This document shows positions 37,827 to 48,908 of a stretch of 64,000 nucleotides of DNA, piece after piece (the first letter of the stretch is position 1; each line of letters begins with the position of its first letter). A program made the translations under genes and the position numbers. Location of the stretch: contig JADJGV010000008.1 in assembly GCA_016707895.1 (NCBI GenBank), positions 248,001 to 312,000 on the forward strand. The letters run 5' to 3'. The stretch is from Myxococcales bacterium. GTDB lineage: Bacteria; Myxococcota_A; Polyangia; Haliangiales; Haliangiaceae. Under the pieces are notes generated by a model that was given only the letters and a program-made list of their open reading frames with translations, was not told the DNA's origin and searched no databases.

Positions 37827-40295
37827 TCACTTCTTCTTGGGCGGCGGACGGCGCGGCAGCGGCTTGGGCTTCTTGCCCAGCACGCGCTGCCAGAACGACT
37901 GCGGCTGGTAGCCGTCGTCGAGGTCGCTGAACGACTCGGCCGGCGGCGCCGCGCTCTCCTGACCGGCGCGGAAGAACTCCTCCTCGTCGTCGGAGAACGC
38001 GGCGGCGATCGCGGCGGACGCGGCCTGCACGTCGGCGCGGACCCGCTCGACCTCGGGTGACGAGGCGGTCGGCTTGGCGGCGGCCTTGGGATCGGCGGGC
38101 TGCGCGTGCTGCGCGGCGGCGATCGCCGCGACCGACGCCTGGGCCGCGGTCTCCACGACCTCATCGATCAGGATGCTCGGGCCGGCCCCGACCGACGGCG
38201 CCGCGTCGGCGCTCGCCTTGATCGGCAACTCGCCCGAGGCGCGCCGCTCGCGGCGGGGCTTGAGCTCGCCCGAGGCCGTGCTGTCGTCGGCCTTCGCCTT
38301 CGCCTCTGCGTCGGCCTTGGCCTTGGCCTTGGTCTCTTCCTCCGCCTTGGCCTTGGCCTTGGTCTCTGCGTCGGCCTTGGCCTTCGCCTCTGCGTCGGCC
38401 TTGGCCTTCGCCTCTTCGTCGGCCTTGGCCTTCGCCTCTTCGTCGGCCTTGGCCTTCGCCTTGGCCTCTTCGTCAGCCTTGGCCTTGGTCTGTTCGTCGG
38501 CCTTGGCCTTCGCCTTGGCTTCTTCGTCGGCCTTGGCCTTCGCCTCTTCGTCGGCCTTGGCCTTCGCCTTGGCCTCTTCGTCAGCCTTGGCCTTCGCCTT
38601 CGCCTCTTCGTCGGCCTTGGCCTTCGCCTTCGCCTCTTCCTCCGCCTTGGCCTTGGCCTCTTCGTCGGCCTTGGCCTTCGCCTCTTCGTCGGCCTTGGCC
38701 TTGGCCTCTTCGTCGGCCTTGGCCTTCGCCTTGGTCTCTTCGTCGGCCTTGGCCTTCGCCTTCGCCTCTTCCTCCGCCTTGGCCTTGGCCTTCGCCGCCT
38801 CCTCCTTCGCCGCTTCCTCCGCCTTGGCCTTGGCCTTCGCCTCTTCCTCCGCCTTGGCCTTGGCCTTCGCCTCTTCCTCCGCCTTGGCCTTGGCCTTCGC
38901 CTCTTCCTCCGCCTTGGCCTTGGCCTTCGCCTCTTCCTCCGCCTTGGCCTTGGCCGCCTTCGCCTTCTCCTCTTCGTCGGCCTTGGTCTCGGCCTCGAAC
39001 CCGGACAGATCGACGGTCACGGTCGCGCCCGGGAACATCCGGTCGCGCTCGCCAGCGTCGGTCAGGTGCTCGAGCTTCTCCCTGGACTCGTCGCGCGACG
39101 CCTTCCGCGAGCTGATCTCGCCGGCGATGATCGACGACGGCACCACCGGCGACAGCGCGCCGGTGTCCATGCCGACCGTGCGCGGCACCAGCGCCGCCCA
39201 GTCGACCTCGACCACCGCGTGGCCCTTGGGCTCGGTGGTGCGCTTGTGCTTCTTGCCCTTCTGCTTGTGCTTGCCACCGCCGACCTCGCCCGAGCCCTCG
39301 CGCACGATCGGCGTCGCCACCACGCCGGCGCCGCCGACCAGCCACTCCTCGAGGGCCAGCATCGCCCGATGGGTCGTGCGGCCGCGCCCGCTCTCGCGGC
39401 GGCGCAGGATGCCGACCTGGGCCGCGCGCTCGGCGATGCGCAGGGTCTCGAACACGCGGTACGGGCTGTCCTCCAGCGCGTCGGCGACGGTGCGGTGGCC
39501 GTCGAACAGTCGCATCACGCCGTGGACCTCGGTCGGCAGCGCCTTGGCGTACGAGGCCAGCACGTCGCCGTCGATCTCGTAGACCGCGGCCGGCGACAGC
39601 ACGCCCGCGGCCCCTCGCAGCTCGATCAAGAACCGCTCGGCGCCGGCCAGGAGCTCGTCGGACGACAGCGGGATCTGCTGGCGGCGCACGACCGGCTCGT
39701 TGCGCAGCTCGAACCGCGCCTCGGTCCACAAGAGCAGCTGGTGCAGCGCGCCCTGGCCGTGCAGGCCGCCGACCTGGGCCGAGGTGACCTCGCCCTCGAA
39801 GAAGCGGATCTCGCCGCGGCGCAGGCCGCGCATCATCAGGAGCGTGCCGGTGGCGCCGATCGCGGCCAGCGCGCGCACCAGGTAGAAGACCCCGAAGCTG
39901 TCGCCGAGGTCGCCGTCCATCACCGAGCGGTTGCCCGGGCGACGGCCGGCCAGGATGCGGCCGATCGTGACGACGTCGCGGACGAACGCCGGCCCGGTCA
40001 ACACCGCCGTCGCGCCCGCGGCCACCGCCTGATCACGCGACACGCCGTTGCCGACGTACAGCACCGGCGGCGCGCCGCGGGTGGCGCCGGCCGCGACCAG
40101 CCGGGTGATGAGATCCCGCGCGGCGTCGGCCGTCGACGCGCCGGCCACCACCACCGCCGCGTCCTCGAGGAGCGGCAGGATGGCGTCGACCTCCCCGCCC
40201 TCCACCGTCATGCCTTCGCGCTCGAACCCCAGGCGCACGCCGTCGGCCACACGCGGATCGCCATGGACGACGATGACTTTGGCTTGATCGGTCAT
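37827..40295 (-). CDS. DUF4388-like protein with receiver-like head and long Lys/Ala/Glu repeat
   Basis: 822 residues. Residues of about 1-125 form a receiver-like fold (KVIVVHGDPRVADGVRLGF, VLYVGNGVSRDQAVAAGATA), without a clear phospho-Asp. A PATAN/DUF4388-type domain follows at about 130-330 (GDSFGVFYLVRALAAIGATG, GEIRFFEGEVTSAQVGG, LHQLLLWTEARFELRNEP). After a basic linker (KHKQKGKKHKRTTE) comes a coiled stretch of about 235 residues made of E/D-A-K-A-K units (positions 38290-38985). The C-terminus ends in basic PRRPPPKKK. DUF4388 proteins are common regulators of unknown mechanism in Myxococcota. Divergent from the FHA activator. Confidence 0.8.
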   Translation of the reverse strand: MTDQAKVIVVHGDPRVADGVRLGFEREGMTVEGGEVDAILPLLEDAAVVVAGASTADAARDLITRLVAAGATRGAPPVLYVGNGVSRDQAVAAGATAVLTGPAFVRDVVTIGRILAGRRPGNRSVMDGDLGDSFGVFYLVRALAAIGATGTLLMMRGLRRGEIRFFEGEVTSAQVGGLHGQGALHQLLLWTEARFELRNEPVVRRQQIPLSSDELLAGAERFLIELRGAAGVLSPAAVYEIDGDVLASYAKALPTEVHGVMRLFDGHRTVADALEDSPYRVFETLRIAERAAQVGILRRRESGRGRTTHRAMLALEEWLVGGAGVVATPIVREGSGEVGGGKHKQKGKKHKRTTEPKGHAVVEVDWAALVPRTVGMDTGALSPVVPSSIIAGEISSRKASRDESREKLEHLTDAGERDRMFPGATVTVDLSGFEAETKADEEEKAKAAKAKAEEEAKAKAKAEEEAKAKAKAEEEAKAKAKAEEEAKAKAKAEEAAKEEAAKAKAKAEEEAKAKAKADEETKAKAKADEEAKAKADEEAKAKADEEAKAKAEEEAKAKAKADEEAKAKAKADEEAKAKAKADEEAKAKADEEAKAKAKADEQTKAKADEEAKAKAKADEEAKAKADEEAKAKADAEAKAKADAETKAKAKAEEETKAKAKADAEAKAKADDSTASGELKPRRERRASGELPIKASADAAPSVGAGPSILIDEVVETAAQASVAAIAAAQHAQPADPKAAAKPTASSPEVERVRADVQAASAAIAAAFSDDEEEFFRAGQESAAPPAESFSDLDDGYQPQSFWQRVLGKKPKPLPRRPPPKKK
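38290..38985 (-). repeat. Tandem coding repeat, Lys/Ala-rich coiled region
   Basis: About 700 bp of short repeats read on the minus strand as units of about 9 codons (EEAKAKAKA, DEEAKAKAD and variants). Unit boundaries vary, which is typical of replication slippage. The register is kept in frame. On the plus strand this gives an apparent Leu/Phe-rich frame with no support as a gene. Confidence 0.85.
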
Positions 40296-40397
40296 GACCG
40301 GAGAAACCGGTGTGGAGTATAACCAGCCCGCTGCCGCTGGCGCTTCGGTTCGCGACCAAAACCGACCGCGCCCGGCACCGATCGGTCGCCGACACCC

Positions 40398-42353
<1,956 letters not shown>

Positions 42354-42363
42354 CGTGTTTCTT

Positions 42364-42464
42364 GGAGGGGCTTTCGCAAAGCCCCTCCCCCACGGTCATT
42401 CCGTGAGGGGCTTTCGCAAAGCCCCTCCCCCACAAGACGTGGGGCCCCCACCCGAAACGCGAGA
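42364..42464 (-). repeat. Palindromic intergenic repeat, copy B
   Basis: On the minus strand: head CTCTCGCGTTTCGGGTGGGG, hairpin CCCCAC-GTCTT-GTGGGG (42428-42444), then GAGGGGCTTTGCGAAAGCCCCTC (42405-42427). A second copy of the tail follows, ending at 42364. The tail begins 10 bp after the stop of the FHA-sigma-54 gene. It differs from copy C at paired stem positions (G-C for T-A), so the hairpin is conserved. Confidence 0.8.
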
Positions 42465-42558
42465 GCGTTGGCGGAGGATCGCGGCGGGACGAACCGGCGG
42501 AGGTTCGCGAGGGACGCGAGAGCCCTCCCACCGACGCCCCCTCCCGACGCGACGTGGG

Positions 42559-42622
42559 CCGGCTCCGGTTCCGGCTCCGGTTCCGACTCCGGCTCCGGTT
42601 CCGGCTCCGACCTCCGACTCCG
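42559..42622 (+). repeat. Short tandem GGCTCCGGTTCC repeat
   Basis: A run of 6-base units (GGCTCC, GGTTCC, GACTCC, CTCCGA) covers about 64 bp just downstream of repeat B and before the 3' end of the ExbD-like gene at 42640. No gene is seen in it. It resembles a slippage product. Confidence 0.75.
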
Positions 42623-42639
42623 AACCGAACGCGATCCCG

Positions 42640-43092
42640 CTATGGCGCGGCGGAGAGGGCGAGCTTCTCGACGCCGGCGGCGCGGAGGGCGTCCATGACC
42701 TCGATGACGCGGGCGTAGGGCACGTCGGAGGACGAGATGATCGTGGCCTCGATCGCGGGGTCGTCGTCCGCGGCGCGGCGGGCGCGGTCGGTCAACTCGG
42801 CGGGCGTGACCGCGACGCCATCCAGGCGCAGCGCGGTCGCGGTGACCTCGACGGACAGCTCGACGTGACGCGGCGCCGGGTCGGGGTCGGGGTCGGGGTC
42901 GGGGACGTAGCGGATGATGGGGACGTCCGCGAGGTCGGGCCCCGGCCGGGCCGGCGGGGCGTAGTCGTACGCGCGCCGGGGTTGACCGCGCCTCGCCGGG
43001 GCCTCGTCGCCGCGGATCGTGATCAGGCCGGCGATCAGCGCGACGCCGGCGATCGCCAGCCCCGCCCAGCCCTGCCAGCGCGCCAGCGTCAC
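42640..43092 (-). CDS. ExbD/TolR-like protein, second copy
   Basis: 150 residues. One N-terminal transmembrane helix (GWAGLAIAGVALIAGLITI) and a periplasmic domain with the ExbD-type C-terminal fold (VSSDVPYARVIEVMDALRAAGVEKL). A DPDPDPDPAP linker and the absence of the conserved Asp in the helix distinguish it from the ExbD at 43115. The ion-carrying Asp is missing, so it may be a structural paralogue. GTG start; 22 bp after the ExbD stop. Possibly co-transcribed with exbB and exbD. Confidence 0.7.
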   Translation of the reverse strand: MTLARWQGWAGLAIAGVALIAGLITIRGDEAPARRGQPRRAYDYAPPARPGPDLADVPIIRYVPDPDPDPDPAPRHVELSVEVTATALRLDGVAVTPAELTDRARRAADDDPAIEATIISSSDVPYARVIEVMDALRAAGVEKLALSAAP

Positions 43093-43114
43093 CCGCGCCC
43101 CGCGCCCCGCCCGG

Positions 43115-43612
43115 TCACTTGCCGGCGGTCCCGATCGCCAGCTTGGTCAGGCCCGCGGCCTTGGCGCGCTCCATGATGTCGACCACCCGGCCGTGGACCG
43201 CGCCCTTGTCGGCCTGCAGCACCACCTGGGTGTTCTTGTCCTTCACGAACGCGGCGCGGAACAGGTTGTCGAGATCGGCGTCGCGCACCAGCTTGCCGTC
43301 GACGGCCAGGTCGCCCTCGACCGGGATGACCAGCACCAGGCTGGCCTTGCTGACGTCGATCTCCTGCGCGGCGCCGGTCGGCAGGCTGACGTTGAGGCCC
43401 GAGCGCTTCTCGGCCTCGGCCTTCTGCGAGACCTCCTGGGCCTTCTTCTTGTCGTTGTTGGCCTCGGCCTGCACGGCGAGCGCCGACACCATGAAGATGA
43501 TCACCATCACCAGGAACACGTCGGTCAGCGGCGTGATGTTGATCTCGGCGAACAGACCGCCGCCGCTGTCCTCCTCGTCCGGGCCCAGATCGTCAGGCAG
43601 CTTGGCGGCCAT
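43115..43612 (-). CDS. exbD: ExbD/TolR biopolymer transport protein
   Basis: 165 residues. The transmembrane helix has INITPLTDVFLVMVIIFMV with the conserved ion-carrying Asp, and a C-terminal periplasmic domain (DKGAVHGRVVDIMERAKAAGLTKLAIG). A charged Lys/Ala/Glu segment at about 55-75 is unusual in length. It forms the ion-driven motor with ExbB and feeds energy to TonB or acts in Tol-Pal. It overlaps exbB by 20 nt. Confidence 0.93.
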   Translation of the reverse strand: MAAKLPDDLGPDEEDSGGGLFAEINITPLTDVFLVMVIIFMVSALAVQAEANNDKKKAQEVSQKAEAEKRSGLNVSLPTGAAQEIDVSKASLVLVIPVEGDLAVDGKLVRDADLDNLFRAAFVKDKNTQVVLQADKGAVHGRVVDIMERAKAAGLTKLAIGTAGK

Positions 43613-44288
43613 CGTCCTTGCCCTTCGCGGAGGTCTTGGCGCGGCCGCCCTCGAGCTCGGTCGACTCCGGCGGCACCTCGCCGAGGAGCTCGAGGAACTC
43701 GTCGGTCAGGAGCTTCATCTCGGTGGCGATGCGCGAGGCCCGCTGGTTGAAGTAGTTGAACAGGATGACCGCCTCGACAGCGACCAGGATGCCGGCGGCG
43801 GTGACCACCAGGGCCTCGGAGATGGGCTTGGACACCATCCCCATCGTCACGACCTCGTCCTTCTTGAACCGCCCCATCGCCGACATGATGCCGATGACGG
43901 TGCCGAACAGGCCGACGAACGGCGCGGTGGCGCCGATCGTGCCCAGGATCCACAGCCGGGTCTTGAGGTCGGCGCCGACCCGCATCCGCTCGCGGTGCAC
44001 CGCCGGCGCCAGGTGCTCGCGCTTGCCGCGGCCCAGCCGCTCGTAGCCCACCAGGAACACGTCGGCCAGGGGCGACGGCGACCGCTCGCAGGCGGTGCGG
44101 CCCTCGCTGAGGGCGCCCTTGTCGAGGCAGCGGTTGACGATCTCGGCCAGGTCGCGGGCCCGGGTGGTGAACTGCCACTGGACGATGGCGCGCTCGATCG
44201 CGACCGCCATGGCGATCACCGAGAACGCCACGATGAGCCACATCGCGTAGCCGCCGTGGCCCATGAGGTCCCAGACCGAACTATCCAT
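43593..44288 (-). CDS. exbB: ExbB/TolQ/MotA-family proton channel protein
   Basis: 231 residues with three hydrophobic segments: about 10-35 (GYAMWLIVAFSVIAMAVAI), 115-145 (LWILGTIGATAPFVGLFGTVIGIMSAM) and 155-185 (ALVVTAAGILVAVEAVIL). GATAPFVGLFGTVIGI is the ExbB/TolQ signature. It makes the pentameric ring around ExbD. The ATG at 44288 follows a noncoding gap of 98 bp downstream of the PHP gene. Confidence 0.95.
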   Translation of the reverse strand: MDSSVWDLMGHGGYAMWLIVAFSVIAMAVAIERAIVQWQFTTRARDLAEIVNRCLDKGALSEGRTACERSPSPLADVFLVGYERLGRGKREHLAPAVHRERMRVGADLKTRLWILGTIGATAPFVGLFGTVIGIMSAMGRFKKDEVVTMGMVSKPISEALVVTAAGILVAVEAVILFNYFNQRASRIATEMKLLTDEFLELLGEVPPESTELEGGRAKTSAKGKDDGRQAA

Positions 44289-44386
44289 CGCGGTGATCCT
44301 GCGTCGGCATCATGGCAGATGCAAGCTTGGACGCCCACCCGAGGTCCAAGGTTGCCTGGCGCGGCCGCGCGGCCCGTCACATCGGG

Positions 44387-47300
44387 TCACATCGGGCTGA
44401 ACGGCGCGCGGTAGCCACCGCCGTCGAAGTCGACGAACACCGGCGCGGCGAACGCCGCGGCCGAGACGCCGCCGGCGGCCAGCACCGCGTCGACCTGGGC
44501 CTGGTTGCCCGACACCAGGATCGGCAGCGTCGTGTCGTCGATCAGGTCGCCCTGGAGCAGCGGGAAGATGGCCTTGGCACCGCGGGCCCGGAACACCAGC
44601 CAGGCGTCGGTGCCGGTGGCGCCGGTCATCCGCGGGATGTCGGCGACGTCGATCGTCACGGTCACGGTCGCGCGCAGGAAGCGGGCGTTGCCGCCGCCGC
44701 CCACCGCCACCGACTGCACGGTCAGGCTCTGGGGCGCCAGCGCCGCCAGCGCGCACGGGTCGGTGGCCGCCAGGCTGGCCAGCGGCCGGCTGGTCCAGCA
44801 GGCCAGCGGCACGATCGCCGTGGGCGAGCCGTCGGGGACCGGCGTCGTCGGCGCGGCGTTGGCGAACACCTCAAGGGTGTCGACGTCGGCCCAGGTCGGC
44901 GCGGTCACCGTGACCTCGAAGCTGACCGTGCCGCCGGCGGCCGGGACCTGGCGGCCGATCGCCGCCATCCCGCCGGCGGTGACCGCCAGCATCGGGCCGT
45001 TGGTGACGACGATGTCGCGCGCCGTGGTGGTGCCCTCGATGGTCTTCATCACCTCGTCGGTGACGCTGCCGTCGGCCAGCGCGGCGCCGCTGTCGTCGGG
45101 CACCCGCACCAGGTTGCGCGGCATGCCGACCGGATCAGCGGTGGTGGAGTGGGTGTCGCTGTTGCCGATCGGCGCGACGTAGTAGCCGAAGTTGAGCATG
45201 TTGAACCAGTCGCGCAGCACGCGGTCGAGCGCGGGCAGCTCTCGGCGACCGTCGCCGTCGGTGTCCTTGCCCGTGAGGTCGCTGCCGTTCCAGACCTCAA
45301 GCGCGTTGAAGCCGTCGTTCCACAGCGAGCCGTCGGGGAGCCGCAGCCACGAGTTCGGCACCTCGGCGCCGGCGAAGTTGCCGGTGACGGTGCGGGTGGC
45401 GTAGTCGTACTGCACGTTGGCGCGGTCGAAGTACTGCTGGAACGTGCCGAGCGTGCCGGTGCCGCGCGGGTGGTTGACCTCGACGACGCGGGCGCCGCGG
45501 GCGCGGGCCGCGGCGAAGATCTCGCCCGGGGTCATCGCGAAGCCGGCCATGCCGCCGCGGCCCCAGTCGATCGCGCCGCCGTTGGCGTTGGACACCAGCT
45601 GCAGGGGGTAAGCGTTGAAGTGGCCGTAAGGGAACGGCGTGACCTCGATGCCGGGCACGACCCGGAGCAGGTCGTCGGCGTTGAGCGCCTCGACGAACGG
45701 CTGCAGGTCGCTGACGACGTCGTGGTCGGTGACCGCGAACAGCTCGATGCCCACCGACAGCGCCGACCGGACCCGCTCGTCGGAGCCGACCGGCGAGTCG
45801 GGCGAGGCGACCTGGTGGACGTGGAACTCGGCGGCCAGGTAGCCGGTGGTGTCGAGGACGTGGCGCAGGTGCAGGGTCACCGTACCCGACGCAACGCCGG
45901 CGAACGCGGCCGAGTCGGTCGACCACTCGGTGCCGCGCGAGCCGTAGACCCGGTAGCTGCCGCCGGCCGGCAGGTAGATCGGCGCGTCGGCGACGGTGCC
46001 GGTCGAGGTGCCGTGGACCGCGTGGCGCGACCGCACCACGCCGGCCTGGCGGTCGTACGTCTCGAACAGCCGCTTGTCGGGGTACGCCGGATGGGTCCCG
46101 ATGACCAGGATCCGGCCCGGGATGTTGTCGCCGGTGGCGTCGTCGACGATCGCGTAGTCGAGCTTGACCGGCGCCGGGATGGTCAGCGCCCGACCGGTGC
46201 CGGCGGCCATCACGTTGGAGCGGCCGACGTCCTTGACCTCGGCGCGCAGCACGAAGGTGCCGGTCGCGGGCAGCTTGCCGGCGAAGGCGCCGGTGGCGTC
46301 GACGTCGAGGTAGCTGACGATCGTGTCGGTGGCCTCGATCGTGCCGTTGCCGTCGTCGGCGTAGACGCCGACCCGCGCGCCGGCGCTCGGCGTCGCGTCG
46401 GAGAACGCCACCGTGCCCGAGACGTCGACCAGCGCCTCGCCCTTGCCGGTGCGCCACGCGGTGTCGATGTCCTCGGCGTCCTGGCCGAGCACCAGGTCGA
46501 CCCGCTGCAGCTTGCCGGCCTTGGGCTCGAGCACCATCTGGTAGGTGCTCATGTCGAAGATGTCGAGCAGGTTCTCGGCGCCGAACAGCACGATCGACAC
46601 GCCGGCGATGATGAAGCCGGCGCTGCGGGTCGCGCCCTCGAAGCGCGGCACGAGGCCGTAGGCCGGGCCCGGGCCCTGGTAGACCACGTAGTCGATCGGC
46701 GCCGGCTCGGACAGCGACGCCAGCGCGCCGATGCCGGCGCGCTCGAAGCCGCGGCCGTTGGACCACGCCTCGGTCTCGCCGCCGGTGTCGTTGAGCATGC
46801 CGAACGGCGCCGACAGCTTCTTGGTGCCGGCGTTGAACACCGACCAGTACACCTGCAGCGCGGTCGCGCCCGGCTCGAGCACGTAGGTCGTCGCGCAGTC
46901 GACCTCGTCGGGGAGATCGGGGTTGATGCCGTCGTCGACCGGCAGGATGCCGATGCCACGCAGGTTGATGAAGTCGTTGTTGCCCGATCGGCCGATCGCG
47001 CGGACCACCGCCGGCCCGCCCTCGGCGCCGTCGCGCACGATCTCGATCCGGGTGTGCTCGCAGGTGCGGCCGGCCTTGTAGACCATCGACAGCTCGCCGA
47101 AGTGATCGGGCAGCGGCGCGCCGCCGACGATCAGCGCGGCGTCGATGACGTTGCCGCCCTGGGGCACGACGCCGAGCACGCGGGTCGGCGCGCCGATCAC
47201 GAACCGCACCTGATCGTTGCGCAGGAAGATGTCGCCGATCTGGCCCTGGGCCGCGGGGCCGCTCAGCAGCTCGCCGGCGGTGGCCGCGGTGATCTCGCCG

Positions 47301-47434
47301 GTCCACGCGCCCTGGGCGCCGCCGGTGGGCGGCAGCGCCGGGTAGAAGTCGTCGAGCCCGGGGCCGGAGCCACCGTCACAGGCCGAGGCGAGCGCGAGGG
47401 CCAGGCACAGCCCTCCGAATCCGTACGTGCGCAT
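44387..47434 (-). CDS. PHP-domain metallohydrolase lipoprotein (CehA/McbA type)
   Basis: 1015 residues, large for the family. Lipoprotein signal MRTYGFGGLCLALALASAC. The first 500 residues are beta-rich with a carboxypeptidase-like segment. The catalytic PHP region lies at about 560-790: AEFHVHQVASPDSPVGSDER (HxH), FAVTDHDVV, RVVEVNHPRG and GNSDTHS. It should act on a phosphoester or carboxamide outside the cell envelope or in the periplasm. A C-terminal extension has a further beta domain (VTIDVADIPRMTGATG). ATG start with TACCCT 7 nt upstream. Confidence 0.85.
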   Translation of the reverse strand: MRTYGFGGLCLALALASACDGGSGPGLDDFYPALPPTGGAQGAWTGEITAATAGELLSGPAAQGQIGDIFLRNDQVRFVIGAPTRVLGVVPQGGNVIDAALIVGGAPLPDHFGELSMVYKAGRTCEHTRIEIVRDGAEGGPAVVRAIGRSGNNDFINLRGIGILPVDDGINPDLPDEVDCATTYVLEPGATALQVYWSVFNAGTKKLSAPFGMLNDTGGETEAWSNGRGFERAGIGALASLSEPAPIDYVVYQGPGPAYGLVPRFEGATRSAGFIIAGVSIVLFGAENLLDIFDMSTYQMVLEPKAGKLQRVDLVLGQDAEDIDTAWRTGKGEALVDVSGTVAFSDATPSAGARVGVYADDGNGTIEATDTIVSYLDVDATGAFAGKLPATGTFVLRAEVKDVGRSNVMAAGTGRALTIPAPVKLDYAIVDDATGDNIPGRILVIGTHPAYPDKRLFETYDRQAGVVRSRHAVHGTSTGTVADAPIYLPAGGSYRVYGSRGTEWSTDSAAFAGVASGTVTLHLRHVLDTTGYLAAEFHVHQVASPDSPVGSDERVRSALSVGIELFAVTDHDVVSDLQPFVEALNADDLLRVVPGIEVTPFPYGHFNAYPLQLVSNANGGAIDWGRGGMAGFAMTPGEIFAAARARGARVVEVNHPRGTGTLGTFQQYFDRANVQYDYATRTVTGNFAGAEVPNSWLRLPDGSLWNDGFNALEVWNGSDLTGKDTDGDGRRELPALDRVLRDWFNMLNFGYYVAPIGNSDTHSTTADPVGMPRNLVRVPDDSGAALADGSVTDEVMKTIEGTTTARDIVVTNGPMLAVTAGGMAAIGRQVPAAGGTVSFEVTVTAPTWADVDTLEVFANAAPTTPVPDGSPTAIVPLACWTSRPLASLAATDPCALAALAPQSLTVQSVAVGGGGNARFLRATVTVTIDVADIPRMTGATGTDAWLVFRARGAKAIFPLLQGDLIDDTTLPILVSGNQAQVDAVLAAGGVSAAAFAAPVFVDFDGGGYRAPFSPM

Positions 47435-47441
47435 GGCGCCC

Positions 47442-47447
47442 AGGGTA
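47442..47447 (-). promoter_or_regulatory. Probable -10 box for the PHP hydrolase gene
   Basis: TACCCT on the minus strand, 7 nt before the ATG at 47434. Confidence 0.4.
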
Positions 47448-47552
47448 CTCCAACCCGTCGCAGCCGCGTCACCAAAGCGTCACCGACCCGCGACGGCGGC
47501 GTGACCGGCCCCACGGCTTGCAGTCTGCGAAAAAGGCTGCTCAAGTGCGCCC

Positions 47553-47825
47553 ATGCCACGCATGGTCCGTTGCCAGAAGCTGGGCGGGGAGCGCCCCGGT
47601 CTGCCGTACAAGCCGTTCGCCGACGCCCTCGGGCAGCGCATCTTCGAGAGCGTCTCGGCCGAGGCGTGGTCGCAGTGGATCGAGCACTCGAAGAAGCTGG
47701 TCAACGAGTACCGCCTCGACCTGACGCTCAAGAAGTCGCACGAGGTGCTCAAGGAGCAGTGCGAGCTGTTCCTGTTCGGCGAGGGCGCGGCGCCGCCGCC
47801 GCAGTACGTGCCGGAGAAGGCCTGA
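47553..47825 (+). CDS. yggX: YggX family oxidative-damage protection protein
   Basis: 90 residues, the usual length. MPRMVRCQKLGGERPGLPYK with the conserved Cys at residue 7, LGQRIFESVSAEAWSQWIEHSK, and the ELFLFGEG end are family hallmarks. It is an iron-related protein that protects Fe-S clusters from oxidation. ATG at 47553 fits the family N-terminus; a later ATG at 47562 is less likely. The PLP-enzyme gene follows without a gap. Confidence 0.95.
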   Translation: MPRMVRCQKLGGERPGLPYKPFADALGQRIFESVSAEAWSQWIEHSKKLVNEYRLDLTLKKSHEVLKEQCELFLFGEGAAPPPQYVPEKA

Positions 47826-47878
47826 GCGACGCACCGCCCAGCCCGCGCGGCCCGGTCGCGCTCCACGTCGCCCTGCCC

Positions 47879-48898
47879 GTGGTCGCCGCCGCGGTGCCGT
47901 GGGTGCGCCTCGGGCAGTGGCCGACGCCGGTCGCGCCGATCGCCGGCCACCCCGACCTGTGGGTCAAGCGCGAGGACCTGACCGCGTCGGCCTACGGCGG
48001 CAACAAGGTCCGCACGCTCGAGGCGATGTTCGGCCGCGCGCGGGCCGCCGGCGCGACCCGGATCTGGGCCACCGGCGCGTTCGGCTCGAACCACGTCGTC
48101 GCGACCGTCGTCCACGCCCGCGCCGTCGGGCTCGAGGCCGGCGCGCTGCTGTTCCCGCAGCCGCCGGGCGAGCCGGCCTACGCCAACGCCAGCGCGATCA
48201 TCGCCGCGGCACCGCGCATCGTGACGATCCCGTCGGTGGCGCTGTTGCCGCTGGCGATGGCGGCCCGCCGCCGCGAGCCCGGCGCCTACGTGATGCCGCC
48301 CGGCGGCGCCACCGCCGAGGGCGCGCTGGGAGCGCTGTCGGCGGCGTTCGAGCTGGCGGCGCAGGTCGCGGCCGGCGCCGCGCCGTGGCCCGCGACCATC
48401 GTCGTGCCGGTCGGCAGCGGCTGCACCACCGCGGGCCTGGTGGCCGGGCTGCACCTCGCGCATCACCTCGGCCTCGCGCCGGCGCCGCCGACCGTGCACG
48501 CGGTGCGGGTCACGCCGTGGCCGGTCACCAGCCGCTGGCGCCTCGCCCACCTGGCCGCGCGCACCATCGCGCTCATCGACGCGCTGCGCGGCGAGGTCAG
48601 CCCGATCGCCGAGGCGGCGCTGCGCGCGACGCTCGCGGTCGACGGCCGCTTCCTCGGCGCCGGCTACGGCCACGTCACCGCCGCCGGCGAGGCCGCCGCC
48701 GCGCGGCTGGCCGACGCCGGGCTGCCGGCGGTCGACGGCGTCTACGCGGCCAAGGCCGCGGCCGCGCTGTTCGCGCCGGGCGCCCGCCCGGGCCCGACGC
48801 TGCTGTGGCTCACCAAGTCGTCGACCGCGCTGGCCCGCGCGACCGACGCGCAGGTGGCCGCGGCGCCGAGCGCGCTGCGCCGCTGGCTCGGGCGCTAG
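47879..48898 (+). CDS. PLP-dependent ACC deaminase/D-cysteine desulfhydrase family protein
   Basis: 339 residues from GTG 47879. The N-terminus VPWVRLGQWPTPVAPI, WVKREDLTASAYGGNKVRTL with the PLP Lys in GGNKVR, and VGSGCTTAGLVAGL (phosphate-binding loop) are typical of the family, which includes ACC deaminase and DcyD. Enzyme class is clear, the substrate (D-Cys, L-Cys or ACC) is not. A CTG at 47822 overlapping the yggX TGA would add 19 residues and couple both genes; GTG 47879 is the safer start. Confidence 0.88.
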   Translation: MVAAAVPWVRLGQWPTPVAPIAGHPDLWVKREDLTASAYGGNKVRTLEAMFGRARAAGATRIWATGAFGSNHVVATVVHARAVGLEAGALLFPQPPGEPAYANASAIIAAAPRIVTIPSVALLPLAMAARRREPGAYVMPPGGATAEGALGALSAAFELAAQVAAGAAPWPATIVVPVGSGCTTAGLVAGLHLAHHLGLAPAPPTVHAVRVTPWPVTSRWRLAHLAARTIALIDALRGEVSPIAEAALRATLAVDGRFLGAGYGHVTAAGEAAAARLADAGLPAVDGVYAAKAAAALFAPGARPGPTLLWLTKSSTALARATDAQVAAAPSALRRWLGR

Positions 48899-48908
48899 CC
48901 GAGCGCGG

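Noticed and set aside
38106..40322. A rightward frame rich in Gly, Leu and Phe
   Set aside because: It is the antisense of the Lys/Ala repeat of the gene at 37827 and has no ribosome site or family match.
44312..48898. A 1528-codon rightward open frame
   Set aside because: Most of it is antisense to the PHP hydrolase gene and Arg/Gly/Val-rich. Only the part after about 47822 is a real PLP enzyme.
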